Below are positions 8,435 to 17,468 of a DNA stretch of 64,000 nucleotides, one piece after another. Source of the DNA: an uncultured Dyadobacter sp. (lineage in GTDB: Bacteria; Bacteroidota; Bacteroidia; Cytophagales; Spirosomataceae); assembly GCF_946482605.1 (NCBI RefSeq), contig NZ_CAMLSE010000002.1, positions 583,023 through 647,022 on the forward strand, in the 5' to 3' direction. A program made the position numbers and the translations under genes. The notes under the pieces were generated by a model. That model was given only the letters and a program-made list of their open reading frames with translations, was not told the DNA's origin and searched no databases. Each line of letters starts with the position of its first letter. Position 1 is the first letter of the stretch.

Positions 8435-10387
8435 TTGAAGACCTTTATACTTCGCACTTTCCCGTATGGACAGAAATTTCTCACATCAGCACAGAGAATC
8501 CTATGGTCGGTTTTATCAATCCTTCTCTTTATCCAAAGCGGTCACGCCCAACTCAGACCCAATGAAGATTCCCTCTACGTCCGGCAGCATTATACCAAGA
8601 TCGAGCGCCATGTGCCGATGCGGGATGGGATGAAGCTTTTTACCTCCATTTATATTCCAAAAGACATTTCGGCTTCCAAAACCTATCCCATTATCCTGAA
8701 TCGCACGCCTTACAGCGTCGCTCCTTATGGAGAAGATCTGTACAAAACTTCGCTGGGGCCCAGCATGCTGTTTGCGCGGGATGGCTACATTATTGTTTAC
8801 CAGGATGTAAGAGGAAAATTCATGTCGGAAGGCGACTTCGAGGCTTGCCGGCCTTTTATACCGCTAAAAAAAGCCAAAACCGATATCGACGAGAGCTCCG
8901 ACACCTTTGATACGATCGAGTGGCTGTTAAAAAACATCAAAGGAAACAATGGCAAAGTAGGCAGCTGGGGCATTTCGGCACCGGGTTACTACACCACCAT
9001 GACGGCCGTAGAAGCGCATCCCGCATTGAAAATAGCATCACCGCAGGCTCCGGTCACCGACTGGTTCATGGGTGACGACCGGCACCATAACGGGGCCTTC
9101 TTCCTGATGGGCACCTTCGCATTCCTCTCCTCATACGGCTCACCGCGTCCCACGCCGACACCCAGGGGAGCACCTCAGTTTTCGGCCTACGGCACACCGG
9201 ATTCCTACGCGTTTTACAAGAAAATGGGCCCTTTGAAAAACTTCAATGAACAGATTCTGAAAGGTCAGAACCGCATCTGGAATCAGATGATGGAGAATGA
9301 GACCTATAACGACTTCTGGAAGGCAAGAACGCCGGTGCCTCATTTAAAAAACATCAAACCGGCGGTCATGGTGGTCGGCGGCTGGTTTGATCAGGAAGAC
9401 CTTTACGGGCCGCTGAAAACCTACCAGGGCATTGAAAGCAATGGCCCGAAGTCGCCCAACCTGCTGGTAATGGGGCCGTGGATCCATGGCGGGTGGGCAC
9501 GCGGTACGGGGGAGTCGCTGGGTAATATCCGGTTTGGGTCGAAAACCAGCGCTTTTTACCAGAAGGATATTGAACTGCCTGTTTTTAACCATTATCTCAA
9601 AGACGGCGCGGATCCAAACCTGCCGAAAGCCTATATTTTTGAGACCGGTTCAAACGAATGGCGGAAATACGACCAGTGGCCGCCTAAAAACACAGTCGAG
9701 AAAAAGCTGTATCTCCATCCGGACGGCACACTTTCTTTCTCTCCGACCATGACGACCATGCAGGCAGGTACAAAACCTTCCTTCCACGAATACCTCAGCG
9801 ACCCCGACAAACCGGTGCCTTACACGTCCGAGATCCGCATTGTCCGGGGCAGTGATTATATGTACGAAGATCAGCGTTTTGCGGCCACCCGCCCCGATGT
9901 GCTGGTTTACGAATCGGAAGTATTGAAAGAGGATGTAACGATTTCGGGCAATGTCTTTGCCAACCTCTTTGTGTCGACGACCGGCACCGATGCCGATTTT
10001 GTCGTCAAACTGATCGACGTGTACCCGGGTGACGCGCCTAACGACAGCCCCATTAATCCCAACATGAAAATGGGCGGCTTCCAGCTCCTGATCCGCGGCG
10101 AAGTAATGCGCTCCAAATTCCGTAAAAGCTTCTCGAACCCCGAACCCATGACGCCCGGCAAAGTCGAAAATGTAAAATTCGATATGCAGGACGCGGCCCA
10201 TCGTTTCAAAAAGGGGCATAAGATTATGGTGCAGGTTCAGAGCTCCTGGTTCCCGCTGGTAGATCGCAATCCGCAGAAGTTTGTAAATATCTACAAGGCC
10301 ACTGAGACTGATTTTCAGAAAGCTACGCACCGGGTGTATCTCTCGGGTGACGCGTCTTCGTATGTGGGTGTGCGGGTGGTGGAGTAA
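8435..10387 (+). CDS. Secreted CocE/NonD-type alpha/beta hydrolase (peptidase S15 family)
   Basis: 650 residues from a TTG start; no in-frame ATG lies upstream of the signal peptide, which ends in LFIQSGHAQ. The N-terminal half is an S15-type alpha/beta hydrolase. The nucleophile is Ser181 in VGSWGISAPGY, after the oxyanion strand YQDVRGKFMSEGDF. The acid is likely the Asp of GGWFDQED and the base the His of GPWIHGGW. The C-terminal half is the jelly-roll X-Pro dipeptidyl-peptidase C domain (VYESEVLKEDVTISGNV). Family members hydrolyse acyl or peptide bonds such as cocaine esters, beta-lactam side chains and N-acyl amino acids; the substrate here is unknown. The gene is monocistronic and convergent with the S74 protein gene. 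Confidence 0.9.
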   Translation: MKTFILRTFPYGQKFLTSAQRILWSVLSILLFIQSGHAQLRPNEDSLYVRQHYTKIERHVPMRDGMKLFTSIYIPKDISASKTYPIILNRTPYSVAPYGEDLYKTSLGPSMLFARDGYIIVYQDVRGKFMSEGDFEACRPFIPLKKAKTDIDESSDTFDTIEWLLKNIKGNNGKVGSWGISAPGYYTTMTAVEAHPALKIASPQAPVTDWFMGDDRHHNGAFFLMGTFAFLSSYGSPRPTPTPRGAPQFSAYGTPDSYAFYKKMGPLKNFNEQILKGQNRIWNQMMENETYNDFWKARTPVPHLKNIKPAVMVVGGWFDQEDLYGPLKTYQGIESNGPKSPNLLVMGPWIHGGWARGTGESLGNIRFGSKTSAFYQKDIELPVFNHYLKDGADPNLPKAYIFETGSNEWRKYDQWPPKNTVEKKLYLHPDGTLSFSPTMTTMQAGTKPSFHEYLSDPDKPVPYTSEIRIVRGSDYMYEDQRFAATRPDVLVYESEVLKEDVTISGNVFANLFVSTTGTDADFVVKLIDVYPGDAPNDSPINPNMKMGGFQLLIRGEVMRSKFRKSFSNPEPMTPGKVENVKFDMQDAAHRFKKGHKIMVQVQSSWFPLVDRNPQKFVNIYKATETDFQKATHRVYLSGDASSYVGVRVVE

Positions 10388-10392
10388 TTCTA

Positions 10393-10428
10393 AACAATGC
10401 AGCCTCGCGAGTACGAGGCTGCATTGTT
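10393..10428. terminator. 15-bp perfect hairpin between convergent genes
   Basis: A perfect 15-bp inverted repeat (10393-10407 and 10414-10428) with a 6-nt loop lies in the 45 bp between two convergent stop codons. It lacks a long T tract on either side; the minus strand has only TTTAGAATT. It probably acts as a bidirectional terminator or mRNA 3' end stabiliser. Confidence 0.6.
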
Positions 10429-10432
10429 GAAG

Positions 10433-12184
10433 TCATTTACCGGCTCTGGCGGCGTTTTCGGGATTACCTCCCACGTCCTTTAATCCCGCTATCATCTTCT
10501 TCATCTCCTCCATTTCTTTTTCCAGGCGGGTGACTGCTTCATCTTTTCTGTTCAGCTCTTTCACCGCCTCGATCAAATGCGGGATCAGCCCGACATAGTT
10601 CACCGACTTCATCCCATCTTTATCTGTGGAAACAAGTTCCGGAAAAAGTGCTTCCACTTCTTGGGCTATTACCCCGGTTTGCAGGGTTTGGTCTTTTGCT
10701 TTGTCCTTCCAGAGATAATTGTAGCCACTCAGATCTGATAATTTCGCCAAGCTGCTTGACAATGGGACAATATTCGTTTTTAAACGCCGGTCAGAAGACT
10801 GTTTGATTTTACCTTTCAGGCTGATATCCTGATAGAAAATACCCGTTTGCATGACATACAAATCTCCCTCCGCATGCATATCGCCATACAAAACCGCATT
10901 TCCAGAATTATACAACAAAAGCCCCCACTTCTGGTATTGCTGGCTGTAAACGCCTATGCAATCCGCGTAGTAGTCGTGCCTGCCAATAAACATATTCTTA
11001 TCAGGATTATTATCCTTGTTGCTGAACCAAATACCCGAGGTCTCATTACCATTATACCGAAGACGGATCCGGTTCCCAATGTCCATGAGATAGGCCGGAT
11101 CCAATACATTACTTCCAATACCAATGTTACCATTTCGCAAAACCGTCATGGCATTAGAGCGGCTTTCATCGCTGAATCCGTTTCCGATCTGGAACAATCT
11201 GCTCAACGGATCGAATGATGGGTTCAATCCGATCGGATCCTGTTTGTTATTAAATGAGCCGAGAGCAACACTTCCAAAAGCTCTGGCAACCGTGCCCGCT
11301 CCTATTGATACAGCGTGGGGACCCGGCGCCATGGCACCGTCCGAGCCCATAGCCAATGAACGCTCTCCGGGCGATTTGACCTCATAGCCTATCGCAGTGG
11401 CTCCTTTCCCGTCGGCGATAGCTCCGCGTCCGATAACTACGGCATCTTCGCTGTTCGCAAAAAGATTGGATCCGATTGCCACCGAATTGAGACCGGATGC
11501 AAATGAAAATTTCCCCATCGCAATCGAGCCTTCCCCTGAGGCTTTGGTATTGAAACCCGTCGCAAAAGAATTGACCCCAATACCATTATGATCCCAATAG
11601 GCCACACCGTTCATATCCAGCGCCCCCGCACGGAATGCACCTTTTTTGGGGTACCAGATCAAATTTGCTCCCGCCTGTACATTGGAAAGGCTTGGGCCAG
11701 ATCCCACGGTGCCTTTCTGGACTATGGGATAATTGTTCACCCATTGTTTAGAGATAAGCGAATACGGCACGCTGAGTAATGGCGTCGTACCCATGTCGGT
11801 AAAGCTGTCAGCACCACCGTCGGGGTCGATCTCGGTCTGAATAAAATAGTCCTTCGATCCCCATTCGATGTTCAGGAATGCATTGGTACCAACGATCAGG
11901 TTAAAAACGCCGGTTGCATTGGTTTGGGGTGAATTGGTTTGCTGATAAATAACCGGCCCGGCAGGCGAATCTTCATGGATACTGACCCTCACCGAAACGG
12001 TCGCGGTACCAACCAGCTTCCCATTTCCGTCCCGGGCCACGCCCTGGTAACTAAACTTAAACGGGTTTTGAGCGAACGCGATCTGATGCAGCAATGCCAG
12101 AATGCATAATGTGATGAAAGTCTTCCGGCTGCGGGGTAACAAACCGTTCATGCGGGGTAAAAAGGAATGGGACAGGTTTTCCAT
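10433..12184 (-). CDS. Surface protein with YadA-like head repeats and C-terminal Peptidase_S74 chaperone domain
   Basis: 583 residues with a signal peptide (ITLCILALLHQIAFAQ). Residues ~40-155 form a beta-rich domain (FSYQGVARDGNGKLVGTATV) typical of Bacteroidota tail-fibre-like proteins. Residues ~195-320 carry at least six 14-residue YadA-head-type repeats such as GSIAMGKFSFASGL, NSVAIGSNLFANSE and GATAIGYEVKSPGE, which form a trimeric beta-roll in adhesins. The C-terminal ~110 residues match the intramolecular chaperone of endosialidase (Peptidase_S74): SSDRRLKTNIVPL with the Ser-Asp autocleavage motif, and TGVIAQEVEALFPELV, then a coiled coil (LEKEMEEMKKMIAGL). It probably trimerises and cleaves itself. 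Confidence 0.85.
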   Translation of the reverse strand: MENLSHSFLPRMNGLLPRSRKTFITLCILALLHQIAFAQNPFKFSYQGVARDGNGKLVGTATVSVRVSIHEDSPAGPVIYQQTNSPQTNATGVFNLIVGTNAFLNIEWGSKDYFIQTEIDPDGGADSFTDMGTTPLLSVPYSLISKQWVNNYPIVQKGTVGSGPSLSNVQAGANLIWYPKKGAFRAGALDMNGVAYWDHNGIGVNSFATGFNTKASGEGSIAMGKFSFASGLNSVAIGSNLFANSEDAVVIGRGAIADGKGATAIGYEVKSPGERSLAMGSDGAMAPGPHAVSIGAGTVARAFGSVALGSFNNKQDPIGLNPSFDPLSRLFQIGNGFSDESRSNAMTVLRNGNIGIGSNVLDPAYLMDIGNRIRLRYNGNETSGIWFSNKDNNPDKNMFIGRHDYYADCIGVYSQQYQKWGLLLYNSGNAVLYGDMHAEGDLYVMQTGIFYQDISLKGKIKQSSDRRLKTNIVPLSSSLAKLSDLSGYNYLWKDKAKDQTLQTGVIAQEVEALFPELVSTDKDGMKSVNYVGLIPHLIEAVKELNRKDEAVTRLEKEMEEMKKMIAGLKDVGGNPENAARAGK

Positions 12185-12402
12185 AAGCTTCGGGATGGGT
12201 TAAAATGTGACACTCGAATTGAATGTCCGATGATAAGCATCCCTCGCAACAGGCTGTACATCCGTTATGCGATCGGCCCGGTTGAAAAATCAAAAGGAAA
12301 TAGACATAAAACACTGATTACAATACTTTTACACAAACAGAATTACATTCAAAGTAATCCTATACCGCCATGCTGCATTACTGCCAGATCGTGCGTCCGA
12401 CA

Positions 12403-14136
12403 TCAGCTACTCTTCTTCAACCCGATCGTAAAGGTACTTCCCGCGCCCAGCTCGCTTTCCACCGTAAGTGTGCCATCCTGGGCTTCGATGAACTCGCGAC
12501 TGATGGCAAGGCCCAGGCCGGTTCCTTCCTTGGTGGACCCTGGCACACGGAAATACCGGTCGAAAATCCTGTCCTTATATTCCTGCGAAATGCCTTGCCC
12601 GTTGTCCCGGACGGCGATCCGCACTGCGTCCCGGTCTTCTTCCAATGCAATGTGAATGCTTGAATGGTCGTAGGAATAGCGTATCGCATTGGAAATGAGG
12701 TTAGTCAACACCCAGGCTGTCTTTTCCGAATCCGCCAGCACGCTGGTTTCCACCCCGTTCTCTTCAACCAACAACCGGATATCACGACTTTCCGCCTGTG
12801 TTTCATTAGCTGCAACCGCGTACTGCAATATCTCCCGGGGCGAGCTTCCGGCAATATTCAGCTGGATCTTGCCGCTTTCGACCTGTGTGATATTCAGCAG
12901 TTCTCCGGTAATCTTCAACAGCCGGTCGGCATCTTCGCGTATGCTGTCGAGGAGGCTGCGCTGCTCGTCGTTGGTGTCACCTACCCGCTCGTTGCGCAGG
13001 AGGTCCAATGTAATTTTAATGGAGGAAATGGGGGTTTTCAGTTCGTGCGAGACGTTGGCTATGAAATTGGTTTTGGCAAAATCAAGCTCCTTGTAAGGGG
13101 TCACATTCCGCAAAATGATCACATGACCGATCGACCGGCTCGTCGATTCGCCCGTCGGGACAATGGAAATATCGACATACTCCTTTTCAAAATAGCTTTC
13201 CTTCCCATCGGCGTAGATCTTCATGGGCGAAACCGTGTCATTCGCTTTGGTTTGCGGTTCAAAAATATCCCTTACCAACGAGCGGACGAGGTCGTTGTGC
13301 AACGCTACTTCCGCCGCATCCCGACCGACCATTTCCCCTGCTTTGAGCCCTGTAACATTGCGGGCTTCTTCGTTGGCAAAAATGATCGTCCGGTTTTCGT
13401 CCAGCCCGATCACCGGGTCGTGCATATTATCGATGAGCGTTTCCACCCGCCTCTTCTCGATCATCAGTTTGGCCAGGTTGCTGCTGTTGTATTCTTCCAG
13501 TTTCTCCGCCATGGTGTTGAACGACTGGGCCAGCTGCGCGTACTCGTCGCGGCTGCCGAAATGCACCCGCTCCGTATAGTTTTCATTGGCAATCTGCCGG
13601 ATGCTCCCGGTCAATTCGCGGATCGGATTCGCGATGTTTCCCGGCAGGTTCACAAACAAGGTAAATGCGATGATGAAGCACAACGTGCCCGTTATCCCGA
13701 TCCAGACCATCGAACTTTTGGCCGTCTGGCTGGCGACCTGACTTTTGCGGCTGATGGCATCGAGGTTGATGCTCATGATCTCGGTCACATCGCCTCGGAT
13801 CTGGCCGATTACCTGCTGATCGCGCACGTCGGTTCGCAGCTTTTCATAATGACGGGTTAGCTGGTCGGTTAGCTCCTTTTCCCCGATCTCCGTGACGTTC
13901 CGCTGCTGGGCTTCCAGGTTCTTTTTGAAAAGGTCGAGCGCTCCCGCGTGGATTTCCAGCTCGTCGAGCGCCCGGAGCATTTGCCGGGAGTACACGAGGG
14001 AATTATGGTTAGCTACGATGATATTGCGGGAATCGGCCGACAGCAGGCTTACCTGCCGGATACCGACGACCGCCAGCACGGTGATCATCGCGAAAAGCAG
14101 TCCGATGCCCAGCCGTAGTTTGGTTTTGATTTTCAT
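12403..14136 (-). CDS. Transmembrane sensor histidine kinase of the Kdp locus
   Basis: 577 residues. TM1 is at ~8-27 and TM2 at ~143-163; they enclose a helical periplasmic sensor of about 115 residues. A HAMP domain (~165-220), a PAS domain (~230-345), HisKA with phospho-acceptor His364 in FIANVSHELKTPIS, and HATPase_c (N box NLISNAIRYSYDH, G1 DNGQGIS, GTGLGLAISREF) follow. The gene starts 1 bp after the stop of the kinase-less KdpD, so both are coupled. It probably supplies the kinase activity that classical KdpD has in one chain, and likely phosphorylates the sigma-54 activator encoded at the far end of the locus (inference, as no KdpE is present here). Confidence 0.9.
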   Translation of the reverse strand: MKIKTKLRLGIGLLFAMITVLAVVGIRQVSLLSADSRNIIVANHNSLVYSRQMLRALDELEIHAGALDLFKKNLEAQQRNVTEIGEKELTDQLTRHYEKLRTDVRDQQVIGQIRGDVTEIMSINLDAISRKSQVASQTAKSSMVWIGITGTLCFIIAFTLFVNLPGNIANPIRELTGSIRQIANENYTERVHFGSRDEYAQLAQSFNTMAEKLEEYNSSNLAKLMIEKRRVETLIDNMHDPVIGLDENRTIIFANEEARNVTGLKAGEMVGRDAAEVALHNDLVRSLVRDIFEPQTKANDTVSPMKIYADGKESYFEKEYVDISIVPTGESTSRSIGHVIILRNVTPYKELDFAKTNFIANVSHELKTPISSIKITLDLLRNERVGDTNDEQRSLLDSIREDADRLLKITGELLNITQVESGKIQLNIAGSSPREILQYAVAANETQAESRDIRLLVEENGVETSVLADSEKTAWVLTNLISNAIRYSYDHSSIHIALEEDRDAVRIAVRDNGQGISQEYKDRIFDRYFRVPGSTKEGTGLGLAISREFIEAQDGTLTVESELGAGSTFTIGLKKSS

Positions 14137-14137
14137 T

Positions 14138-15256
14138 TCAGGAAAGTATTACGAGGTCAATGTCGGAAGAAGACATTTTATTTAAAAGTCCATTGAACAC
14201 ATTCGTCGCCAGAATGACTTTGAAGAGGTTCAAATGAGGCTTTCCGATGCATATCGTCGTGATTTTGTTCTTTTCGGCCACTTCCACAATGGTTTTGGCA
14301 ATGCTGCTGCTCTCCATTTTGATCACATTACCGCCAAGCTCGGTAGCCAGCTTAAAGTTATTGATCAGGTGCCGCTGCTTGGCCAGCCCGATCCGGCTCG
14401 CCGATTCCGCCGGCGTTTGTACATATAACAAAAACCAGCTGCTATGGTAATAGTTTGCAAGCCGGGCGACTTTCCGGATGACATTACGCGCCGTTTTTTC
14501 ATTGCTGCTGATACACGCCAGAAACCGTTCGTGCTTTAATACCATGCCTGGCTGGATCTCACTCTCCACCTTCCGCTCGACCTGCGACGCTACTTCTTTC
14601 AGAGCGAGTTCGCGCAGTTGGAGGATATGCTGGGGTTTGAAAAAGTTCTGCAATGCTGCCTGGATCTTTTCCTCCCGATAAATCTTACCTTCTTTTAAAC
14701 GCGTAATCAGCTCATCTGCGGTAAGGTCGATGTTCACGACTTCATCCGCCATCCCGAGCACTTTATCGGGGATGCGCTCCGCTACTTCCACGCCGGTAAT
14801 TTCGCGCACTTCCTGGTTCAGGCTTTCGATGTGCTGGATATTCACCGCCGAGATCACATTGATCCCGGCATCGAGAATATCCAGCACATCCTGCCAGCGT
14901 TTTGCATTCTTGCTGCCTTCGATATTGGAATGCGCCAGTTCATCCACCACCACTACCTCGGGGCGGAGTGAGATCACGGCCTGAACATCCAGCTCTTCCA
15001 GTTCCTTCCCTTTGTAAAACAGTTTCCGCCTGGGTATCACCGGCAAACCTTCCAGCAGATCGTGCGTTTCTTTGCGCAAATGCGTTTCGATATAACCGAT
15101 CTTCACATCGATCCCCGTACGCAGCAATGCATGCGCTTCCTGTAACATGCGATACGTTTTACCAACACCCGCACTCATCCCGATGTAGATCTTGAATTTA
15201 CCTTTCCTCGATTTTCTGATCAGTTCCAGAAAGTGTTCCGCATTGCTGGCCTCCAT
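14138..15256 (-). CDS. kdpD: Kinase-less KdpD: N-terminal KdpD sensor plus universal stress domain
   Basis: 372 residues. Residues ~20-230 are the KdpD N-terminal domain with a Walker A motif (GMSAGVGKT at ~26-34) and Walker B-like VVVDELAHSN (~102-111); ~235-372 form a universal-stress/Usp fold, as in the cytoplasmic part of E. coli KdpD. The DUF4118 membrane segment and the kinase core are missing. Short KdpDs that end here are known in other phyla (for example cyanobacteria), so this is a natural split rather than a truncation: the protein has its own stop and the next gene has its own start and sensor. It probably binds nucleotide or c-di-AMP and modulates the adjacent kinase. Confidence 0.9.
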   Translation of the reverse strand: MEASNAEHFLELIRKSRKGKFKIYIGMSAGVGKTYRMLQEAHALLRTGIDVKIGYIETHLRKETHDLLEGLPVIPRRKLFYKGKELEELDVQAVISLRPEVVVVDELAHSNIEGSKNAKRWQDVLDILDAGINVISAVNIQHIESLNQEVREITGVEVAERIPDKVLGMADEVVNIDLTADELITRLKEGKIYREEKIQAALQNFFKPQHILQLRELALKEVASQVERKVESEIQPGMVLKHERFLACISSNEKTARNVIRKVARLANYYHSSWFLLYVQTPAESASRIGLAKQRHLINNFKLATELGGNVIKMESSSIAKTIVEVAEKNKITTICIGKPHLNLFKVILATNVFNGLLNKMSSSDIDLVILS

Positions 15257-15268
15257 GCTTTTCAGGGT

Positions 15269-15856
15269 TTATGGGTTAATGTCGGCGGTATGTTCAGGAT
15301 GTTTGCGGGCATGTCGGGGTGTGTACAACATGGCTGTACACAGACAGTTCCTGAATTCCTTACTCTTCAAAATGCAATGATTGACGCAGCTTTCGCAATG
15401 ATCCCAGAAGGTCCGCTCTTGCGGCAGCTCGTGAAAGGCAACGGGTTCAAAACCCAGCAGGGAGTTCATTTTCATGATCGCGGAGCCGGTTGTAATGCTG
15501 AATAGCTTTGCTTCGGGATATTTGCTCCGGCTCAACTCAAAAATCTGCTTTTTAATCGCCTTTGCCACGCCTTTGAGCCGGAATGCAGGCGAAACGATCA
15601 GGCCCGAGTTCGACACAAAGGCACCGCCACTCCATACTTCAATGTAGGAAAAACCGACCCAAACGCCGCTTGCGGTCACTGCCACAACGGCCTGGCCCTC
15701 CCTCATTTTCTGCACGATGCTGGCTGGCGATCTTTTGGAAATACCCGATCCTCTTTGCAGTGCGGAATGTTCCATTTCGTCGGTGATCAAGCGGGCAAAT
15801 TGTTCGTCGGCTCTTCCGGCGATGTGAATATCAATCGGATCAGAATCCTTTTTCAT
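15269..15856 (-). CDS. GNAT family N-acetyltransferase (Bacteroidota ArgG-associated type)
   Basis: 195 residues from the ATG at 15856 (an ATG four codons upstream overlaps the preceding gene). The acetyl-CoA-binding core is visible as NSGLIVSPAFRLKGVAKAIK, with the R/Q-x-x-G-x-A-like loop changed to RLKGVA. A Cys-rich C-terminus (CESCVNHCILKS, then CLCTAMLYTP) is typical of a Bacteroidota GNAT subgroup whose gene usually lies next to argG, where it is thought to act in arginine synthesis. Here it lies instead inside the kdp operon, 12 bp before kdpD. No other arg gene is present. The function in this place is unclear. Confidence 0.75.
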   Translation of the reverse strand: MKKDSDPIDIHIAGRADEQFARLITDEMEHSALQRGSGISKRSPASIVQKMREGQAVVAVTASGVWVGFSYIEVWSGGAFVSNSGLIVSPAFRLKGVAKAIKKQIFELSRSKYPEAKLFSITTGSAIMKMNSLLGFEPVAFHELPQERTFWDHCESCVNHCILKSKEFRNCLCTAMLYTPRHARKHPEHTADINP

Positions 15857-15861
15857 GGTGG

Positions 15862-16224
15862 TCAGCAATGGCTGTCAGTCAATTGTTTTAAATGTATTTT
15901 ATATAAAATATCGGGAATGATCTCGCCCGGCAAAGCCGACACCTGACGACCTCTGGTCCAGACATTGGCATACACAAACACATTCTCGATCAGGAGCCTC
16001 ACCATCGCGTCGCCTTCCCGGTAGACGCGCTCCGCCAGCGCGAAGCACTGACGCGCCGGCCCGAAATGCCGGTGCTCGACGGTGTTCCTGGTACAATCCG
16101 ACAGATAATGGATCGATGAATGGATAGAAGCGAAAGTACGCGGAGATAGGGCCGCACAATCCGTTCCGGCCAGGTGAGGAAGTTCATTTCGTAAGAGATC
16201 GATAATTTGTAACTGGGTAAACAT
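15862..16224 (-). CDS. Hypothetical protein of the Kdp locus
   Basis: 120 residues, mostly helical, without signal peptide or membrane segment. It starts MFTQLQIIDLLRNELPHLAG and has a central part ARQCFALAERVYREGDAMVR that resembles a helical-repeat or TPR-like unit. I do not recognise a family for certain. It sits between the porin and the GNAT gene in the leftward kdp operon with only 5 bp to the GNAT start, so it is likely co-expressed with potassium-uptake genes. Confidence 0.6.
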   Translation of the reverse strand: MFTQLQIIDLLRNELPHLAGTDCAALSPRTFASIHSSIHYLSDCTRNTVEHRHFGPARQCFALAERVYREGDAMVRLLIENVFVYANVWTRGRQVSALPGEIIPDILYKIHLKQLTDSHC

Positions 16225-16278
16225 GGCAATATGGGTTAGTTTGGAAGTGTGCCGTCACGGGCACCGGCATAGCGCCTG

Positions 16279-17379
16279 TCAGTTTAATGCGAATGTCAAT
16301 GCCGTGGTCACGTAGGTCTTGTTCCTGGACATGTCGTCATTTTTTCCGTTAAAAATAGCGTCGCGGCTGTTCAGGTTTCGGGCTTCAATGCGCCACATGA
16401 CCTGCGGGCTGATCTGATAATCGAGATTGAGCGAAACGCCGTAGGTCCTGAAACCGTGATCCGTGCCGGTAGCGATGATCACGCCGTTTTTATCATGATA
16501 ATATTCCCCTCTGGCGGCGATATGGACGCTCGGCCCCGGTGAATAGCGAACGATCATCACCGGTACATACACGGTACTGAATGCACTGCTGCCTTTGACC
16601 TTCTGCTCACTGCCGATGTCGAATCCGGCGGTAAGGCCCCATTGGTCGGTTAGCTGAAAAATCCCATACAGGTTATGATAGTAGCGCATTTGCCGCAGAC
16701 TGTCGGGCTTGTCGCTGCCGATGAATGTGCTGTAATTAAGCGTAACCGATGGAGACGGCTTGAAAGTCACCTGCGTCCCGAATGCGGGTGTCGAGTTCCC
16801 ATCCGTCCGTTGGATACGCTGCCAGCCATTGAGGTAAATGGCCGACAGGTACCATTTTTCATTACCGCTCGTATAGCCCAACTTCACTCCCGATTCGAAG
16901 TAAGGCGTATTTTCGGCTACCAGGCTCCTGGTCAGCGCCCAGTTATCTTTCCCGATCGCACTTTCGAAACCGATGTGTGACGGCATTACGCCCGCGTCGA
17001 GCCACAGATTATGGTTCCTGGAAATTTTGACTCCCGCATTGGCCTCGTAAATGTTTCTCAGGACGCCCGGTTCAGCGGCATAGTTCGCATTCATGTACGT
17101 GCCTGCCGCGAGTGCAAGATTGGCTCGGACCCTGTCGCCGGTATAGCTTCCTTTCAGAAACGCCAGGTTCAGGTTCACCTCACCGGTCCGGTTGTGGTTG
17201 TAGATAAAACCGGGCATGGTATGGTTGTCATTTTTATGGAAATCCTGCACATAGTAGGACTCCACATAGGCGCTTACGGCAAACGGCGAGGCGGGCGCAG
17301 TGTCAGCTTGCGTGGAATCCTGGGCAATAGCGTGTGAAACGGTAGCAATAGCAAGCGAACTTAAAATCAAGGTTTTCAT
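16279..17379 (-). CDS. Outer-membrane porin of the Kdp locus
   Basis: 366 residues from the ATG at 17379, which gives the signal peptide MKTLILSSLAIATVSHAIAQ; an ATG at 17403 is less likely. The mature protein shows alternating hydrophobic and polar residues with many aromatic strand ends (for example WYLSAIYLNGWQR and LNLDYQISPQVMWRIEARN) and ends with TALTFALN, as expected for a 14-16-stranded beta-barrel of the BBP2/porin type. It follows kdpC in the operon. A plausible role is to let potassium ions through the outer membrane when the high-affinity pump is induced (inference from context). Confidence 0.8.
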   Translation of the reverse strand: MKTLILSSLAIATVSHAIAQDSTQADTAPASPFAVSAYVESYYVQDFHKNDNHTMPGFIYNHNRTGEVNLNLAFLKGSYTGDRVRANLALAAGTYMNANYAAEPGVLRNIYEANAGVKISRNHNLWLDAGVMPSHIGFESAIGKDNWALTRSLVAENTPYFESGVKLGYTSGNEKWYLSAIYLNGWQRIQRTDGNSTPAFGTQVTFKPSPSVTLNYSTFIGSDKPDSLRQMRYYHNLYGIFQLTDQWGLTAGFDIGSEQKVKGSSAFSTVYVPVMIVRYSPGPSVHIAARGEYYHDKNGVIIATGTDHGFRTYGVSLNLDYQISPQVMWRIEARNLNSRDAIFNGKNDDMSRNKTYVTTALTFALN

Positions 17380-17468
17380 AAAATGGTCAAGCTGTTCAAT
17401 CATAGCCGCGCGGTAAGAAGAAGCGCAGCCCGCTGCGACGGCACTGGAAACGGGCGGCGCTGTTGGGA

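Noticed and set aside
12664..13860. 398-aa plus-strand ORF
   Set aside because: It is antisense to the histidine kinase gene, whose domains are complete; it has no recognisable motif.
12403..15256. A single kdpD gene split by a frameshift
   Set aside because: The two parts have separate starts and stops 1 bp apart, and the second has its own membrane sensor, HAMP and PAS instead of the KdpD DUF4118/GAF parts.
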